Shown: positions 44,158 to 52,676, numbered from the stretch's first letter. The stretch: 54,197 bases of DNA from CAWGCA01 sp963820955 (GCA_963820955.1 CAWGCA010000012.1:1-54197), one strand, 5' to 3'. Notes: generated by a model not told the origin, from the sequence alone. A program made the numbers and translations.

Positions 44158-44907
44158 ATGAAAATCGTCGCCACCTACAATATTAAAGGGGGAGTCGGGA
44201 AGACCTCCACCGCCGTCAATCTGGCCTATCTGGCCGCTCGGGATGGTTATAGAACGCTACTGTGGGATCTGGACCCCCAAGGGGCGGCCAGTTTCTGCTT
44301 TCGTGTCAAACCCAAGGTCAAGGGAGGCATTCAGGCGCTGAAACAGCGTAAGAATGTGCTGGACAAAGCAGTAAAAGCAACAGATTTTGAGGGATTGGAT
44401 CTGATACCAGCGGATTTCTCGTTCCGTAACTTCGATCAGGTATTCAGTGACGGAAAGAAACCCGGGAAACAGTTACTCAGGATGCTTTTTCCCATGGCAC
44501 GGGAATACGACCTGCTGTTTATCGACAGCGCCCCTAGTATCTCGCTTGTCGCCGAGAATATTTTCTATGCCGCAGACGCCCTTCTGGTCCCATTGATTCC
44601 AACCACGTTTTCCGTTCGCACCTTTTATCAGTTGCTCAATTATTTCCGGAAAGAGCCATCAAAGCATCTTAAATTACTACCCTTTTTCTCCATGTATGAT
44701 AGAAAAAGGCCTTTGCACCGGCAGATCGTAGCAACCCTTCCAGGGGAATTTCGGGGTATTCTCAACACCGCCATTCCCTACGCCAAACGTGTCGAGTTGA
44801 TGGGTATAGAACGCGCACCGGTTGGCCACTTTGCGTCCCACAGCAAGGCAGGAAAGGCCTATCAACGACTCTGGCAGGAGGTTCAAGAGCAGGTTCTTGA
44901 TAACTGA
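44158..44907 (+). CDS. ParA/Soj-like ATPase
   Basis: 249-residue deviant-Walker ATPase: YNIKGGVGKTSTAVNLAYLA (Walker A with the signature Lys), LLWDLDPQGAASF (A') and LLFIDSAPSISLV (Walker B). Chromosomal location with no ParB gene or parS suggests positioning of a protein or body rather than plasmid partition. It is coupled to the CYTH-CHAD gene (2-nt gap), so it may position polyphosphate-bound protein or granules (inference). CHAD proteins are known to target polyphosphate granules. Confidence 0.9.
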   Translation: MKIVATYNIKGGVGKTSTAVNLAYLAARDGYRTLLWDLDPQGAASFCFRVKPKVKGGIQALKQRKNVLDKAVKATDFEGLDLIPADFSFRNFDQVFSDGKKPGKQLLRMLFPMAREYDLLFIDSAPSISLVAENIFYAADALLVPLIPTTFSVRTFYQLLNYFRKEPSKHLKLLPFFSMYDRKRPLHRQIVATLPGEFRGILNTAIPYAKRVELMGIERAPVGHFASHSKAGKAYQRLWQEVQEQVLDN

Positions 44908-44929
44908 ACAACAATCTCTTTAGCCACTT

Positions 44930-45205
44930 TTAATCGGTTGCAACGGAGAGGGATTTCTTGCTCTTTGTCGCTTCCTCCTCCACCTGCCATGTGATCCGTA
45001 TATTTATGCGACGACGATTCTCTTCGCGGCTCGCGGTGAGTTTAAGATTAAGCAGACCCTTCGGCTCCATCAGGATCTCGCCGTCCTCGTCACTGAAGAC
45101 CACCTTGCCTTTACTGATTCCGCTGGTAACGGATTTGAGGATTTTCTGGATGGAACGGGAATCCTGAAGAGATTCGTGCCGGAAGCTGTTTTTGCCGTGG
45201 CTCAT
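44930..45205 (-). CDS. amphi-Trp domain protein
   Basis: 91 residues. The body SFRHESLQDSRSIQKILKSV, KGKVVFSDEDGEILMEPKGL, LNLKLTASREE and the alternating end INIRITWQV match, from memory, the amphi-Trp domain, a short domain ending in an amphipathic strand with a Trp and found with the GAK cassette. Convergent with ParA, it is the last gene of the minus-strand cluster. The function is unknown; the tail is Lys/Ser-rich. Confidence 0.75.
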   Translation of the reverse strand: MSHGKNSFRHESLQDSRSIQKILKSVTSGISKGKVVFSDEDGEILMEPKGLLNLKLTASREENRRRINIRITWQVEEEATKSKKSLSVATD

Positions 45206-45226
45206 GATGCTGATACTCGCTCCTAG

Positions 45227-46552
45227 TTATGTTGACTGGGGATCGAAGGTCTTGATAAAAGGGTAATCGCTGCTGACACCCATGGCCACTCCTTCTGGGA
45301 GAAAGATGGTAGCGGCCGCTGCTGGACCTTTCAGCCCCTCCTTCTTTCGGGTATTACGATCCATAGTGCTGTCGCACTGGAAATTAACCATGCCTTTCCG
45401 CAGCATGATCCGCTGGCCGCGCGGGAGATTGAGATGTCCGTGAACGATGGCATAGATCCCTTTGCGACGCACCGATTCCACGCCCTGTCGGGTCAGCGGC
45501 ATGTCGACCTCTCTATATTTAGTTCGAATACTGTTCGCCAAAGGACCGTAATAGAAATCGAACAAATCTTTGTGTACCTGTCTACGGAATTCCTGATTGA
45601 GCGGCTTGATTCCGCTTTCGTTGATAATACGGGCAATACGATCATCCAGGCCTGCATGTATAAACAAAAAGGATCCTTCGCGGTGGGCCAGCCTCATCTG
45701 GTCGTAAAACCAGTAAAACTCTCCTTTCGGATGCAGAAAAAGCTGCTGCCATTTTCTGGCAGCTGCGTAGGCGGTGCGCAGAGTCAGGCCGGCGCTGTTG
45801 ACATCATCCTCGAAGCGTTCCATCTTGGTACGCAAGCGCTTCATCTCGCGTTCTATCCCCGAGTCAGGCATCACCCAACTGGCCAAACGCGGAAACTCGT
45901 TGAACCAACTCTTTGGCGGAAATAACCTGCGTCTACACTCTCGGCTGGTCGGCAGGTCACGCAGTGCATTCTTCCCCTGCAGGTACTTATCGTGGATCTC
46001 TTTCAGGAAGGGAACCACCTTGGGCCCCATGCGGATAAAAAAATGATCGGTTCGCGGGTCTGAAGGGAGCCCAAGGGAACGGATTCCCAGCATCATACGG
46101 ACATCGTGATTGCCGGCCAGAATCCGCACATCGGCCTTCCGGTCCATGAGCATGCGAATCGACTGCAGCAAACGAATACTGCTCGGCCCCTTGTCAATAC
46201 AATCGCCGCCGATAATGAACCGGGCCTTGCGGCCGATCCCTGTCAGTCTGAAATCGTTATCTCCGGGACCACGCTTTTTTATACCCCCGGAGGCGACAAG
46301 AGATGCAATAAAGGCATCTGTGTCGGCATGCATATCGGACAGAAAAATAATCGGCTGTTTCGGCCATTTCCAGCGATCGCGCTCGATCAAGGCACGCAGT
46401 TCTTCGCCCACTGGACCCCGATGGTAGAGATCCTTTCTGATCGAATCCCCCTTCCCTTCCGCCCAAGGCTGCCGCTGAACCGGCAACTGAGGTTGAATCC
46501 ACTTCTTCCCGCGATATCGAATACGACCGTTTGCACCTGCTCTGTTAGACAT
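45227..46552 (-). CDS. PPP-family metallophosphatase
   Basis: 441 residues. The core has DMHADTDAF (about 75), FIIGGDCIDKGPSS (about 115), ILAGNHDVRMM (about 145), FIHAGLDD (about 300) and VHGHLNL (about 370). GDCIDKGP is the PPP GDxVDRG motif with Lys for Arg. The first 60 residues are basic and Gln/Pro-rich. It lies 21 nt upstream of the amphi-Trp gene. It is a second PPP protein in the window (compare 35178), but of different layout. Confidence 0.87.
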   Translation of the reverse strand: MSNRAGANGRIRYRGKKWIQPQLPVQRQPWAEGKGDSIRKDLYHRGPVGEELRALIERDRWKWPKQPIIFLSDMHADTDAFIASLVASGGIKKRGPGDNDFRLTGIGRKARFIIGGDCIDKGPSSIRLLQSIRMLMDRKADVRILAGNHDVRMMLGIRSLGLPSDPRTDHFFIRMGPKVVPFLKEIHDKYLQGKNALRDLPTSRECRRRLFPPKSWFNEFPRLASWVMPDSGIEREMKRLRTKMERFEDDVNSAGLTLRTAYAAARKWQQLFLHPKGEFYWFYDQMRLAHREGSFLFIHAGLDDRIARIINESGIKPLNQEFRRQVHKDLFDFYYGPLANSIRTKYREVDMPLTRQGVESVRRKGIYAIVHGHLNLPRGQRIMLRKGMVNFQCDSTMDRNTRKKEGLKGPAAAATIFLPEGVAMGVSSDYPFIKTFDPQST

Positions 46553-46560
46553 AACGACAC

Positions 46561-47265
46561 CTAGTCCAAAAAATGGCTCCTGCTATTCCGGATCTTCCAC
46601 TCACCCTCGATATGGTGCCATTGGGTGTCCGCCAGATACTCCAGAAACACCGGTCGTCCATGATACATGCTGAACTGGGAGATCTGCTCGAACTCGAGCA
46701 CGCCTAGATGAAATGCAGCATGGCGAAAGGCGGCACCATGACCGACGAACAGTTTCAGCACATCCCGCCGGCTGATCTCCGCCAGCGCCTTCATTCGGCG
46801 GATGAGATGGGCCGCGACCCGTTCGCCCGCCTGCAGCAGGGATTCAGCGCCCTGTAAAGGCAGCTGGTAACCGCTGTTCGACTTCCAATCCTCCGGAGGA
46901 TCCGGAAACCTAGGGTCCCGCTGCACAATGTCCCGGATCTGTGCCACTGTGAGATTAGCGGCGCTGCCAAGCCCCCGCTCCGCCAGTTCATCGAAACTCT
47001 CCACTGACGCCTCGACAGGGAACAGCCCGGCCATCTTTTGGGCGATGATCCGCGCCGTTTGCCAGGCCCGCAGCATACGGGAACTGTCGATAACGGGATC
47101 CAGTGTCCAACTGTGTGCGGCCATTACCTCGCGTAAAATCCCTGCTGCCCCTTCGGCCTGAGCCGCACCTTCCACATTGAGGGGAAACGGCTGATGCGCG
47201 CTGGGGGTATCGGGCAGCTGATAATAGTCGCCGTGACGGATCAGGGCCGCAATCAGTCTGGCCAT
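46561..47265 (-). CDS. Histidine phosphatase superfamily protein
   Basis: 234 residues from ATG 47265, 11 nt after the upstream stop; a longer frame to 47394 is low-complexity shadow of the NUDIX gene. Catalytic His in LIRHGDYYQLP near residue 9, then a second-site region SRMLRAWQTARII and the proton-donor motif LFVGHGAAFRH. This resembles PGAM5-like phosphatases. The substrate is unknown; it lies between SixA-NUDIX and the PPP phosphatase. Confidence 0.85.
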   Translation of the reverse strand: MARLIAALIRHGDYYQLPDTPSAHQPFPLNVEGAAQAEGAAGILREVMAAHSWTLDPVIDSSRMLRAWQTARIIAQKMAGLFPVEASVESFDELAERGLGSAANLTVAQIRDIVQRDPRFPDPPEDWKSNSGYQLPLQGAESLLQAGERVAAHLIRRMKALAEISRRDVLKLFVGHGAAFRHAAFHLGVLEFEQISQFSMYHGRPVFLEYLADTQWHHIEGEWKIRNSRSHFLD

Positions 47266-47276
47266 ATCAGCGTGGA

Positions 47277-48242
47277 CTAAAGTCCAAGCCTTGCCGCCAG
47301 TGATTGCACCAAGGGTTTCAGCTCCTCCTGTTTGAGACGTTGAACCGCCTTTTCCGGTGAAACCCATTCCCGTCCCCGGTGACGCTCCTCCCACTCGGAT
47401 TCTGGATTGACCTTAGTGACCTCCATCGGATAGACCTCGACCGTGCAGGTAGCCCCCCATTTTTCATAGGAGTAGCTTCCGATCGCTGCCTCCGCAACCA
47501 CCCCTTCCACTCCCGCCTCTTCCCAGGCTTCCTTCGCCGCAGATGCCTGGGAAGAGAGCCCTGGGTCCTTGATGCCCTTGGGCACCACCCAGTGTTTCTT
47601 CTTGCTGGAAGAGATGAGCAAGATCTCCAGCCCGTCGTCACCCACGCGATAGGGAATAACGGAAGACTGGGTGTAATAGTAGGCCGGGCGATCCCGACGC
47701 TCCCCACCATCAGGGCTGGGGAAAGGAAACTTCTCGGGCAGAGCAGCGGGCCGAACGATAGATTCCAACCGTGCGCAACCCTTATCCAGCTCGGCCCAAT
47801 CCTGCTTTAGGCTCAGTCGGGCCAGGGTTGCGGTCGGGAGTAATTTACCGTCCTCAGGAAGCGTAATTTCCTGGTCCGCCAGAAATTCGAGTAACTCCTC
47901 CAACCCCGGATTGTGACCCACCAGCATCAACCGCCGGCTCTGCCGCGGACAGCCACGAACAACTTTCAGTAGATTATTCAAGCTAGCAGCATAGATCAGA
48001 CGCTCAGTTTGTATTGCATCCGCCCCCATGCCCATGGCCTTGCAGCATTTCTCAGCGGTAACGATGGCGCGTTCCGCCGGCGAACTGACCACACAATCGG
48101 GCAGCAGATTCTGTTGCTGCAGCCAGACCCCCATATGCTGGGCAGCTCGCTTGCCCCGGTCTTTCAGCGGACGATGAAAATCGTCGGTATTGTTATCCCA
48201 ATCAGATTTGCCATGCCGCAGTATCAATAGTTCACGGGTCAT
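47277..48242 (-). CDS. SixA phosphohistidine phosphatase-NUDIX fusion
   Basis: 321 residues. Domain 1 (about 1-165) is SixA-like: RHG at 9-11, DRGKRAAQHMG and LVGHNPGLEEL with His110. Domain 2 (about 185-315) is a NUDIX hydrolase with WVVPKGIKDPG and box residues AAKEAWEEAGVEG (235-247), then YSYEKWG. The second domain looks like the DIPP (diphosphoinositol polyphosphate / dinucleoside polyphosphate) branch; the first Glu of the NUDIX box appears changed. One protein would remove phospho-His and cleave a diphosphate. Mycobacterial MutT1 has a similar two-domain pairing in the reverse order. Confidence 0.88.
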   Translation of the reverse strand: MTRELLILRHGKSDWDNNTDDFHRPLKDRGKRAAQHMGVWLQQQNLLPDCVVSSPAERAIVTAEKCCKAMGMGADAIQTERLIYAASLNNLLKVVRGCPRQSRRLMLVGHNPGLEELLEFLADQEITLPEDGKLLPTATLARLSLKQDWAELDKGCARLESIVRPAALPEKFPFPSPDGGERRDRPAYYYTQSSVIPYRVGDDGLEILLISSSKKKHWVVPKGIKDPGLSSQASAAKEAWEEAGVEGVVAEAAIGSYSYEKWGATCTVEVYPMEVTKVNPESEWEERHRGREWVSPEKAVQRLKQEELKPLVQSLAARLGL

Positions 48243-48265
48243 ATAGGATTCGATCCTCGTCTTCT

Positions 48266-49354
48266 TCAGACTAAAATGTCGGAGAGGCAGTGATCGATCA
48301 AGCCTTCAAAATCGACCCGCCCCTTAGCCTCGTAGGCCTTAACCCCTGCGAGGGACTGCAGGTACGCCTGTTCGTCAAACGGCGTGGCGTCGGAGTAAAA
48401 AGAACCATCCGGATATTGATAGAAGGGTCCCGGGGATTTCATGATGGCGGCCAGCAGATCTTGGCGAACGGACAGATCCACCGGCACGACCTCTAACGGT
48501 TGATCGGAGTCGCGCTGCCAGTTGAGAATCAGGAAGGCGCAGAGGGGGGCACTCGGCCTTATCTTGCCCTCGCCATATACCTGCTCCAACTGGACATCGT
48601 ACTTGTCCTCTATATCCCACAGCTCCTGTGGTGGCAACCGTAGCAGATCCTGCCGCTCCTGTTCCGGAATGAGGCTGTGCAAACGCGGATTATGGACAAT
48701 GGTGCCAGGATTGATCCGTGGCAGCTTGGGAATACCTACGGCCCGGGCCTGATCGGATTCCTGGCGGACGAACAGGCGATCATTCGTGAGATACAGTACC
48801 TCGTCATTTTCCATCAAATGCAGCATCAAGGTTGATTTGCCACCCCCGGAGAATCCTGCAATACCAAGGCAACAGCCGTTGTAGACCAGTCCGGAGGCAT
48901 GGCAGATCATCCAGTCGCGGTGCTGCAGCCAATTCATGTACTGAGCATTGATGAAGTTGATCACCTGGTTATCGTATTGGAGACAGGGCCCGGCGGCGAT
49001 CCGATGACTTTCACTTTGCAGGAACACCATGCCGGTCCGCACCTTGACTACCAGCCGACCTCCGGGAAGATCGAAATAGGCATCCTTGCGGCCGGTCTTT
49101 CCGGGCTCCCGCGCCCAGTCGACGAACTCCACGCCCAGGTCGGGGGCTTCTCGTTCGATGGCTATCATGTCGAGGTCCGGAGCCGTGGCATCACCTAACA
49201 CATGCCCGAAATAGCTCCTCAGCCCAGAGATCAGTGGGGCGGAATTGGAACGTAATCGCAAACTGCATGCGCCCAGCTGCAGATACAGCTCATCGTCGCA
49301 CAACGGTTGGTTGTCACGGAGCGCATCGGCAACAGTGATCAGATCAAGATCCAT
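48266..49354 (-). CDS. HprK-related kinase B (GAK cassette)
   Basis: 362 residues. HPr kinase-like C-terminal half with the P-loop GIAGFSGGGKSTLML (165-179), preceded by MICHASGLVYNG, and YLTNDRLFV around 188-196 at the position of the HprK Asp motif. N-terminal 150 residues are variable. I recognise it as the HprK-related kinase B family, which travels with a RimK-like ATP-grasp enzyme, here the preceding gene. Substrate unknown; no HPr or PTS gene is present. Confidence 0.82.
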   Translation of the reverse strand: MDLDLITVADALRDNQPLCDDELYLQLGACSLRLRSNSAPLISGLRSYFGHVLGDATAPDLDMIAIEREAPDLGVEFVDWAREPGKTGRKDAYFDLPGGRLVVKVRTGMVFLQSESHRIAAGPCLQYDNQVINFINAQYMNWLQHRDWMICHASGLVYNGCCLGIAGFSGGGKSTLMLHLMENDEVLYLTNDRLFVRQESDQARAVGIPKLPRINPGTIVHNPRLHSLIPEQERQDLLRLPPQELWDIEDKYDVQLEQVYGEGKIRPSAPLCAFLILNWQRDSDQPLEVVPVDLSVRQDLLAAIMKSPGPFYQYPDGSFYSDATPFDEQAYLQSLAGVKAYEAKGRVDFEGLIDHCLSDILV

Positions 49355-49361
49355 ATTTTTT

Positions 49362-50255
49362 TCATCCCCCTTTCAACTGGGTCAATACATGTTCGACATA
49401 CCGCTCGGCAGCGTTGATACCTATGCCCTCCAACGCTCCCCGGAAACCGCCAAATGCGGAGACCTCGAAAACGATGGGGGCCCCCTCCGTCTCTGCTACG
49501 TCTACGGTTGTAAAATCCATGCCGAACGGCGCTTGCGCCCGACGGGCGAGATCGATCAATTCGTCCGAGGCTGTGTGTTCGGCATAACGCCCTCCACTGT
49601 GTATAGTGGTGTTCCAGGCATCACTCTGAGATACCCTGGCGTAAGTCCCAAGATATTCCCCTGCCAGAAAGACCATGCCGAGATCACGGCCCGGCAAAGA
49701 GATCTTTTTCTGGATATACATCATGGGGTTTTCCAGTTGAAAGTCGCGTATCTCCCGCTCCTTGCGTTTCTTGTCCCACTTAGCCTCTATGACGCACATA
49801 CCTCGAGCCTTGGTGGAGTAAAGCGGCTTGAACACGGCACTGCCGAAATCTTCGACCGCAGCCATAGCCGCCGCCGGACTCTCTGTTACCCGGGTTTCCG
49901 GCATCGGTATTCCCGCATTGCGCAGGGTAACGGTGCAGGCCAACCGGTCGATAAGGCGGAGAATGTGTTCCGCCCGGCTGAATACCCTGACACCGGCGGC
50001 CTCGGCCACCCGCAGCAGTTCCAGTCGATCCAGTGTGTTGGGACTGTAGCTGGCACTGATCTTTTTGACGATCAGGGCGTCCAGTTCACAGAGGTTTTCG
50101 TCGCCGAAGAGCAGGCGGCGACCAGCCAGATCCAGACTCACATCTCCCATGTCAATGACACGACGATAGCCTGTGCTGGCCTCTACCGCGTCTGCCAAGG
50201 TCTCGGTAGACCATTTTCCAGGAATACCCACAACACCAATTTGAAAATTAGCCAA
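49362..50255 (-). CDS. RimK-like ATP-grasp enzyme (GAK cassette)
   Basis: 297 residues from TTG 50255: AAGGAG at 50263-50268 gives ideal spacing, and the start overlaps the PhoU-kinase stop by 8 nt. ATP-grasp features: IDRLACTVTLRNAGIPMPET, AVFKPLYSTKARGM with ATP-binding Lys, MMYIQKKIS and the metal site VFEVSAFGGFRG. The usual E-x-N is EVSAF here, so metal binding may differ. Known RimK relatives ligate amino acids to proteins; the product here is unknown. Followed by the HprK-related gene after 7 nt. Confidence 0.82.
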   Translation of the reverse strand: MANFQIGVVGIPGKWSTETLADAVEASTGYRRVIDMGDVSLDLAGRRLLFGDENLCELDALIVKKISASYSPNTLDRLELLRVAEAAGVRVFSRAEHILRLIDRLACTVTLRNAGIPMPETRVTESPAAAMAAVEDFGSAVFKPLYSTKARGMCVIEAKWDKKRKEREIRDFQLENPMMYIQKKISLPGRDLGMVFLAGEYLGTYARVSQSDAWNTTIHSGGRYAEHTASDELIDLARRAQAPFGMDFTTVDVAETEGAPIVFEVSAFGGFRGALEGIGINAAERYVEHVLTQLKGG

Positions 50256-51885
50256 CGAATATCTCCTTGATTGGAACACGGTATTTGGCGACCTGGTTCG
50301 GGTCGATTGCCAGTATCTGTTCGATCAGAAAGCGAGAGCGAAGAAACATTGCGTTTGCCAGGGATTTATCCAGGATAAAACGGGTAGACGTGGCAAAGGA
50401 ACGCGCCAGACCAAGCGCAAGACGCAATTCGAACCCGTCGTCGCCAACCTTACGCGCATAACGACTGGCAAAACGATAGAAATCACGGGCCAGTTTCAGG
50501 ATTCGCTTGCGCGACGGCAGATCGAGAATCTGAAGCCGGTAGATGGAGACCATGAACACCGAGATATCCTGAACATAGTCCATATAGCATGATCGATGCA
50601 GATCGATGAAATTGATCTTTTTCTCCATTGGATCATAGATGATGTTGTCGACGTTGAAATCACCGTGGATATAGACAGAGAAAGGCGCTTTGACTTTGGA
50701 CTCGTAGGCCATTGCTTTTTTCAGCAGTGAATCAAACGAAGGCACCACCAGGCCGCAGACGCTGCTGTCGCTCTGCCTGAACTCGGGATGAATGGTGTAA
50801 ACCTCGTCCAGGCGCTTCGACAACTGCTGCATGAAGTGTGCGGCTACCGGTTTTTTTGTCTTCGTTTCCCGCCATATGGATTTGAGCGTGGCGTTGAGCT
50901 GTTTCAGCGTCTCCTGCAGCAGTGCTGCCGGTTCGTGCAGCAGAATCTGCTCGAAGGTCAAGCCGGCCAGGTGCTCTATCAGCAGTGATGCAGACTGACC
51001 ACGCTTTTTATAGGAAAGAATCTTTGGCGCGAGTCCGGGGAATATTTCATGCCAGCTTTCTACCCCTTGGCGCTCCTCTTTGAGCTTGCGTTTCCGTCCA
51101 TCCTTATAGATCGCGACATAGCCTTCTTCCTGATCGGGTGCGCTGATCCCGGAAATCCCGCTACCCGAACGGGTCTCTGCGATCGGCTCAACCACCAGAT
51201 CCGAAAAGGCATCGTCCGACCCCAGCTGTTCGACCGAAGCCTTGATCGAATGATATCGATCAATATTCACCGGTTGACCCAGATTGGCTGAGATAATCGC
51301 CTCACTGATATTGAGCAGGGCGTCTCCCATCTGTTCTACGCTTTGGGCCACGAACAAGGCTGAAATCAGATCTTCCGTGTGCTTCTTTCGTTTCAGTTCC
51401 ACGGTGTAACCCTTTCTCAACTTCCGGTAGGCCTGATCCAGTTTCTGCTCGATACGACCGATCTTAAGCGCCAGGTGGGTATCGCTGTCTTGAACAGCGT
51501 CTTCGACCAGATCCACGCCCCGGACGACACGCTCCAACAGGGGGCCGTACGCACTACGCCGAAGGTAGTCACGATTTCGCAGGTAACCCATCTGATGGAT
51601 ACAGTCCCGGCACAATTCTGCGATACGCTCCAGATCGGTGGCCACCGACTCCATGGCCCGCAGCGAAAGGGTATCCGTCTCCCCTCCCTTGCGGCATACC
51701 GCATGATCGAGACAACTGTTGTGAATACGCATTTTCAGATTGTAAGCGTAGCCGCTGCGATCCAGGATGCGCTGCGCCACGATAACCGAGCCAGTATCAA
51801 AAAAGGCCTGCAAATTGGATACTTGAGATCCTACCTCGGCGATCAAAAATCGCAGATTATCTCGAATGCCCTTGGGAACGCGCAT
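50248..51885 (-). CDS. PhoU domain-APH-like kinase fusion
   Basis: 545 residues. N-terminal PhoU-type helical bundle (about 10-215): RAMESVATDLERIAELC (76-92) and VAQSVEQMGDALLNISEAI (179-197). Then an aminoglycoside phosphotransferase/choline-kinase-like domain (about 255-545) with catalytic IHGDFNVDNIIYD (406-418) and INFIDLHRSC (424-433, Asp428). This joins a phosphate-signalling module to a small-molecule kinase fold. The substrate is unknown. It lies between NUDIX (3-nt gap) and ATP-grasp genes, within the GAK run. Confidence 0.88.
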   Translation of the reverse strand: MRVPKGIRDNLRFLIAEVGSQVSNLQAFFDTGSVIVAQRILDRSGYAYNLKMRIHNSCLDHAVCRKGGETDTLSLRAMESVATDLERIAELCRDCIHQMGYLRNRDYLRRSAYGPLLERVVRGVDLVEDAVQDSDTHLALKIGRIEQKLDQAYRKLRKGYTVELKRKKHTEDLISALFVAQSVEQMGDALLNISEAIISANLGQPVNIDRYHSIKASVEQLGSDDAFSDLVVEPIAETRSGSGISGISAPDQEEGYVAIYKDGRKRKLKEERQGVESWHEIFPGLAPKILSYKKRGQSASLLIEHLAGLTFEQILLHEPAALLQETLKQLNATLKSIWRETKTKKPVAAHFMQQLSKRLDEVYTIHPEFRQSDSSVCGLVVPSFDSLLKKAMAYESKVKAPFSVYIHGDFNVDNIIYDPMEKKINFIDLHRSCYMDYVQDISVFMVSIYRLQILDLPSRKRILKLARDFYRFASRYARKVGDDGFELRLALGLARSFATSTRFILDKSLANAMFLRSRFLIEQILAIDPNQVAKYRVPIKEIFVG

Positions 51886-51888
51886 GAT

Positions 51889-52425
51889 TTACTCGATCAA
51901 TCCCAGATAGACGCTCTGGCTTCCGTTTTGCAGTCGCTGAATATAGGAGCCGAGAGATCGAGGATAGAGCGGCATACCCTCAAGGTCGCCGAGCCCTACC
52001 CATACCACCTCGATCTGATGCTTATCCGGGTGATGACCATTCATAGGAGCGTAATCTTCTGGAACCGTGCATTCGAACAGGAATTCCACCAGATGCTTGG
52101 TGCTCGGTGGCTGGGTGTCTCTAGGTTTAAAATAATCCGCCACATGGACCAGGTCACATATCTTGACCGGGGTACCGATTTCTTCCTCACATTCACGATT
52201 GAGTGCCTGTTGGAGAGTCTCTCCCGGGTCCTGGGCACCCCCGGGGAGTGCATACCGTTCACTACCATCTTCATACTCCTTCCGAAGCACAAGAATCCGA
52301 TGGTCCCTTAGAATAAGGGCCCGAGCGGCATTTCGTATAACCGGCAGGAGATTTTCCACTTTTTGTATCGACCAAGCCGAACGCGGTTGCGCGTAAAGCT
52401 GCGCAATTTTCCGCAAGATTACCAC
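51889..52425 (-). CDS. NUDIX hydrolase
   Basis: 178 residues with a complete NUDIX box in ALPGGAQDPGETLQQALNRE followed by CEEEIGT. N-terminal RNAARALILRDHRILVLRKE is the usual strand set. It is the first gene of the GAK-containing run; the PhoU-kinase gene follows after 3 nt. Substrate unknown, likely a nucleoside-diphosphate-linked or pyrophosphate compound. Confidence 0.9.
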   Translation of the reverse strand: MVILRKIAQLYAQPRSAWSIQKVENLLPVIRNAARALILRDHRILVLRKEYEDGSERYALPGGAQDPGETLQQALNRECEEEIGTPVKICDLVHVADYFKPRDTQPPSTKHLVEFLFECTVPEDYAPMNGHHPDKHQIEVVWVGLGDLEGMPLYPRSLGSYIQRLQNGSQSVYLGLIE

Positions 52426-52676
52426 TTCTGGAGAATGAAATAAAAGGAGGCATGAAAAAGCGGGTGAAACCCCACACCTAGAAAAGCCAGGCTACGCTAA
52501 AATACGCTGGCCGGTAGGCTGTTGACCATGACTAACCGGGGAAAGCCGACGACGGTTGATACTTTAGGTTACCTCGAAAAACTCGAGGTAACTAAGAAAA
52601 ATGAAGACGATCGGAATTCGCACTTTTCGTTCACTGCATCGAGAAATCCCATGGAAGGAATTTTTCGAAGTACCCT
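52426..52676. other. Spacer between the NUDIX gene and the ankyrin gene
   Basis: 251 nt without a gene. It has a 10-bp perfect hairpin (52568-52577 with 52583-52592, loop AAAAC) and part of the second copy of the 48-nt repeat. It would hold the promoter of the minus-strand NUDIX run, but no clear boxes were seen. Confidence 0.45.
52568..52592. other. 10-bp hairpin downstream of the ankyrin gene
   Basis: GTTACCTCGA pairs exactly with TCGAGGTAAC around a five-base loop. No T-tract follows on either strand, so it is not a standard terminator. It could end or protect the ankyrin transcript. Confidence 0.45.

Noticed and set aside
44158..44907. ParA as a sign of an integrated plasmid or partition locus
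   Set aside because: No ParB gene, parS-like repeats or replication gene nearby; tight coupling to the CHAD gene gives a better context.
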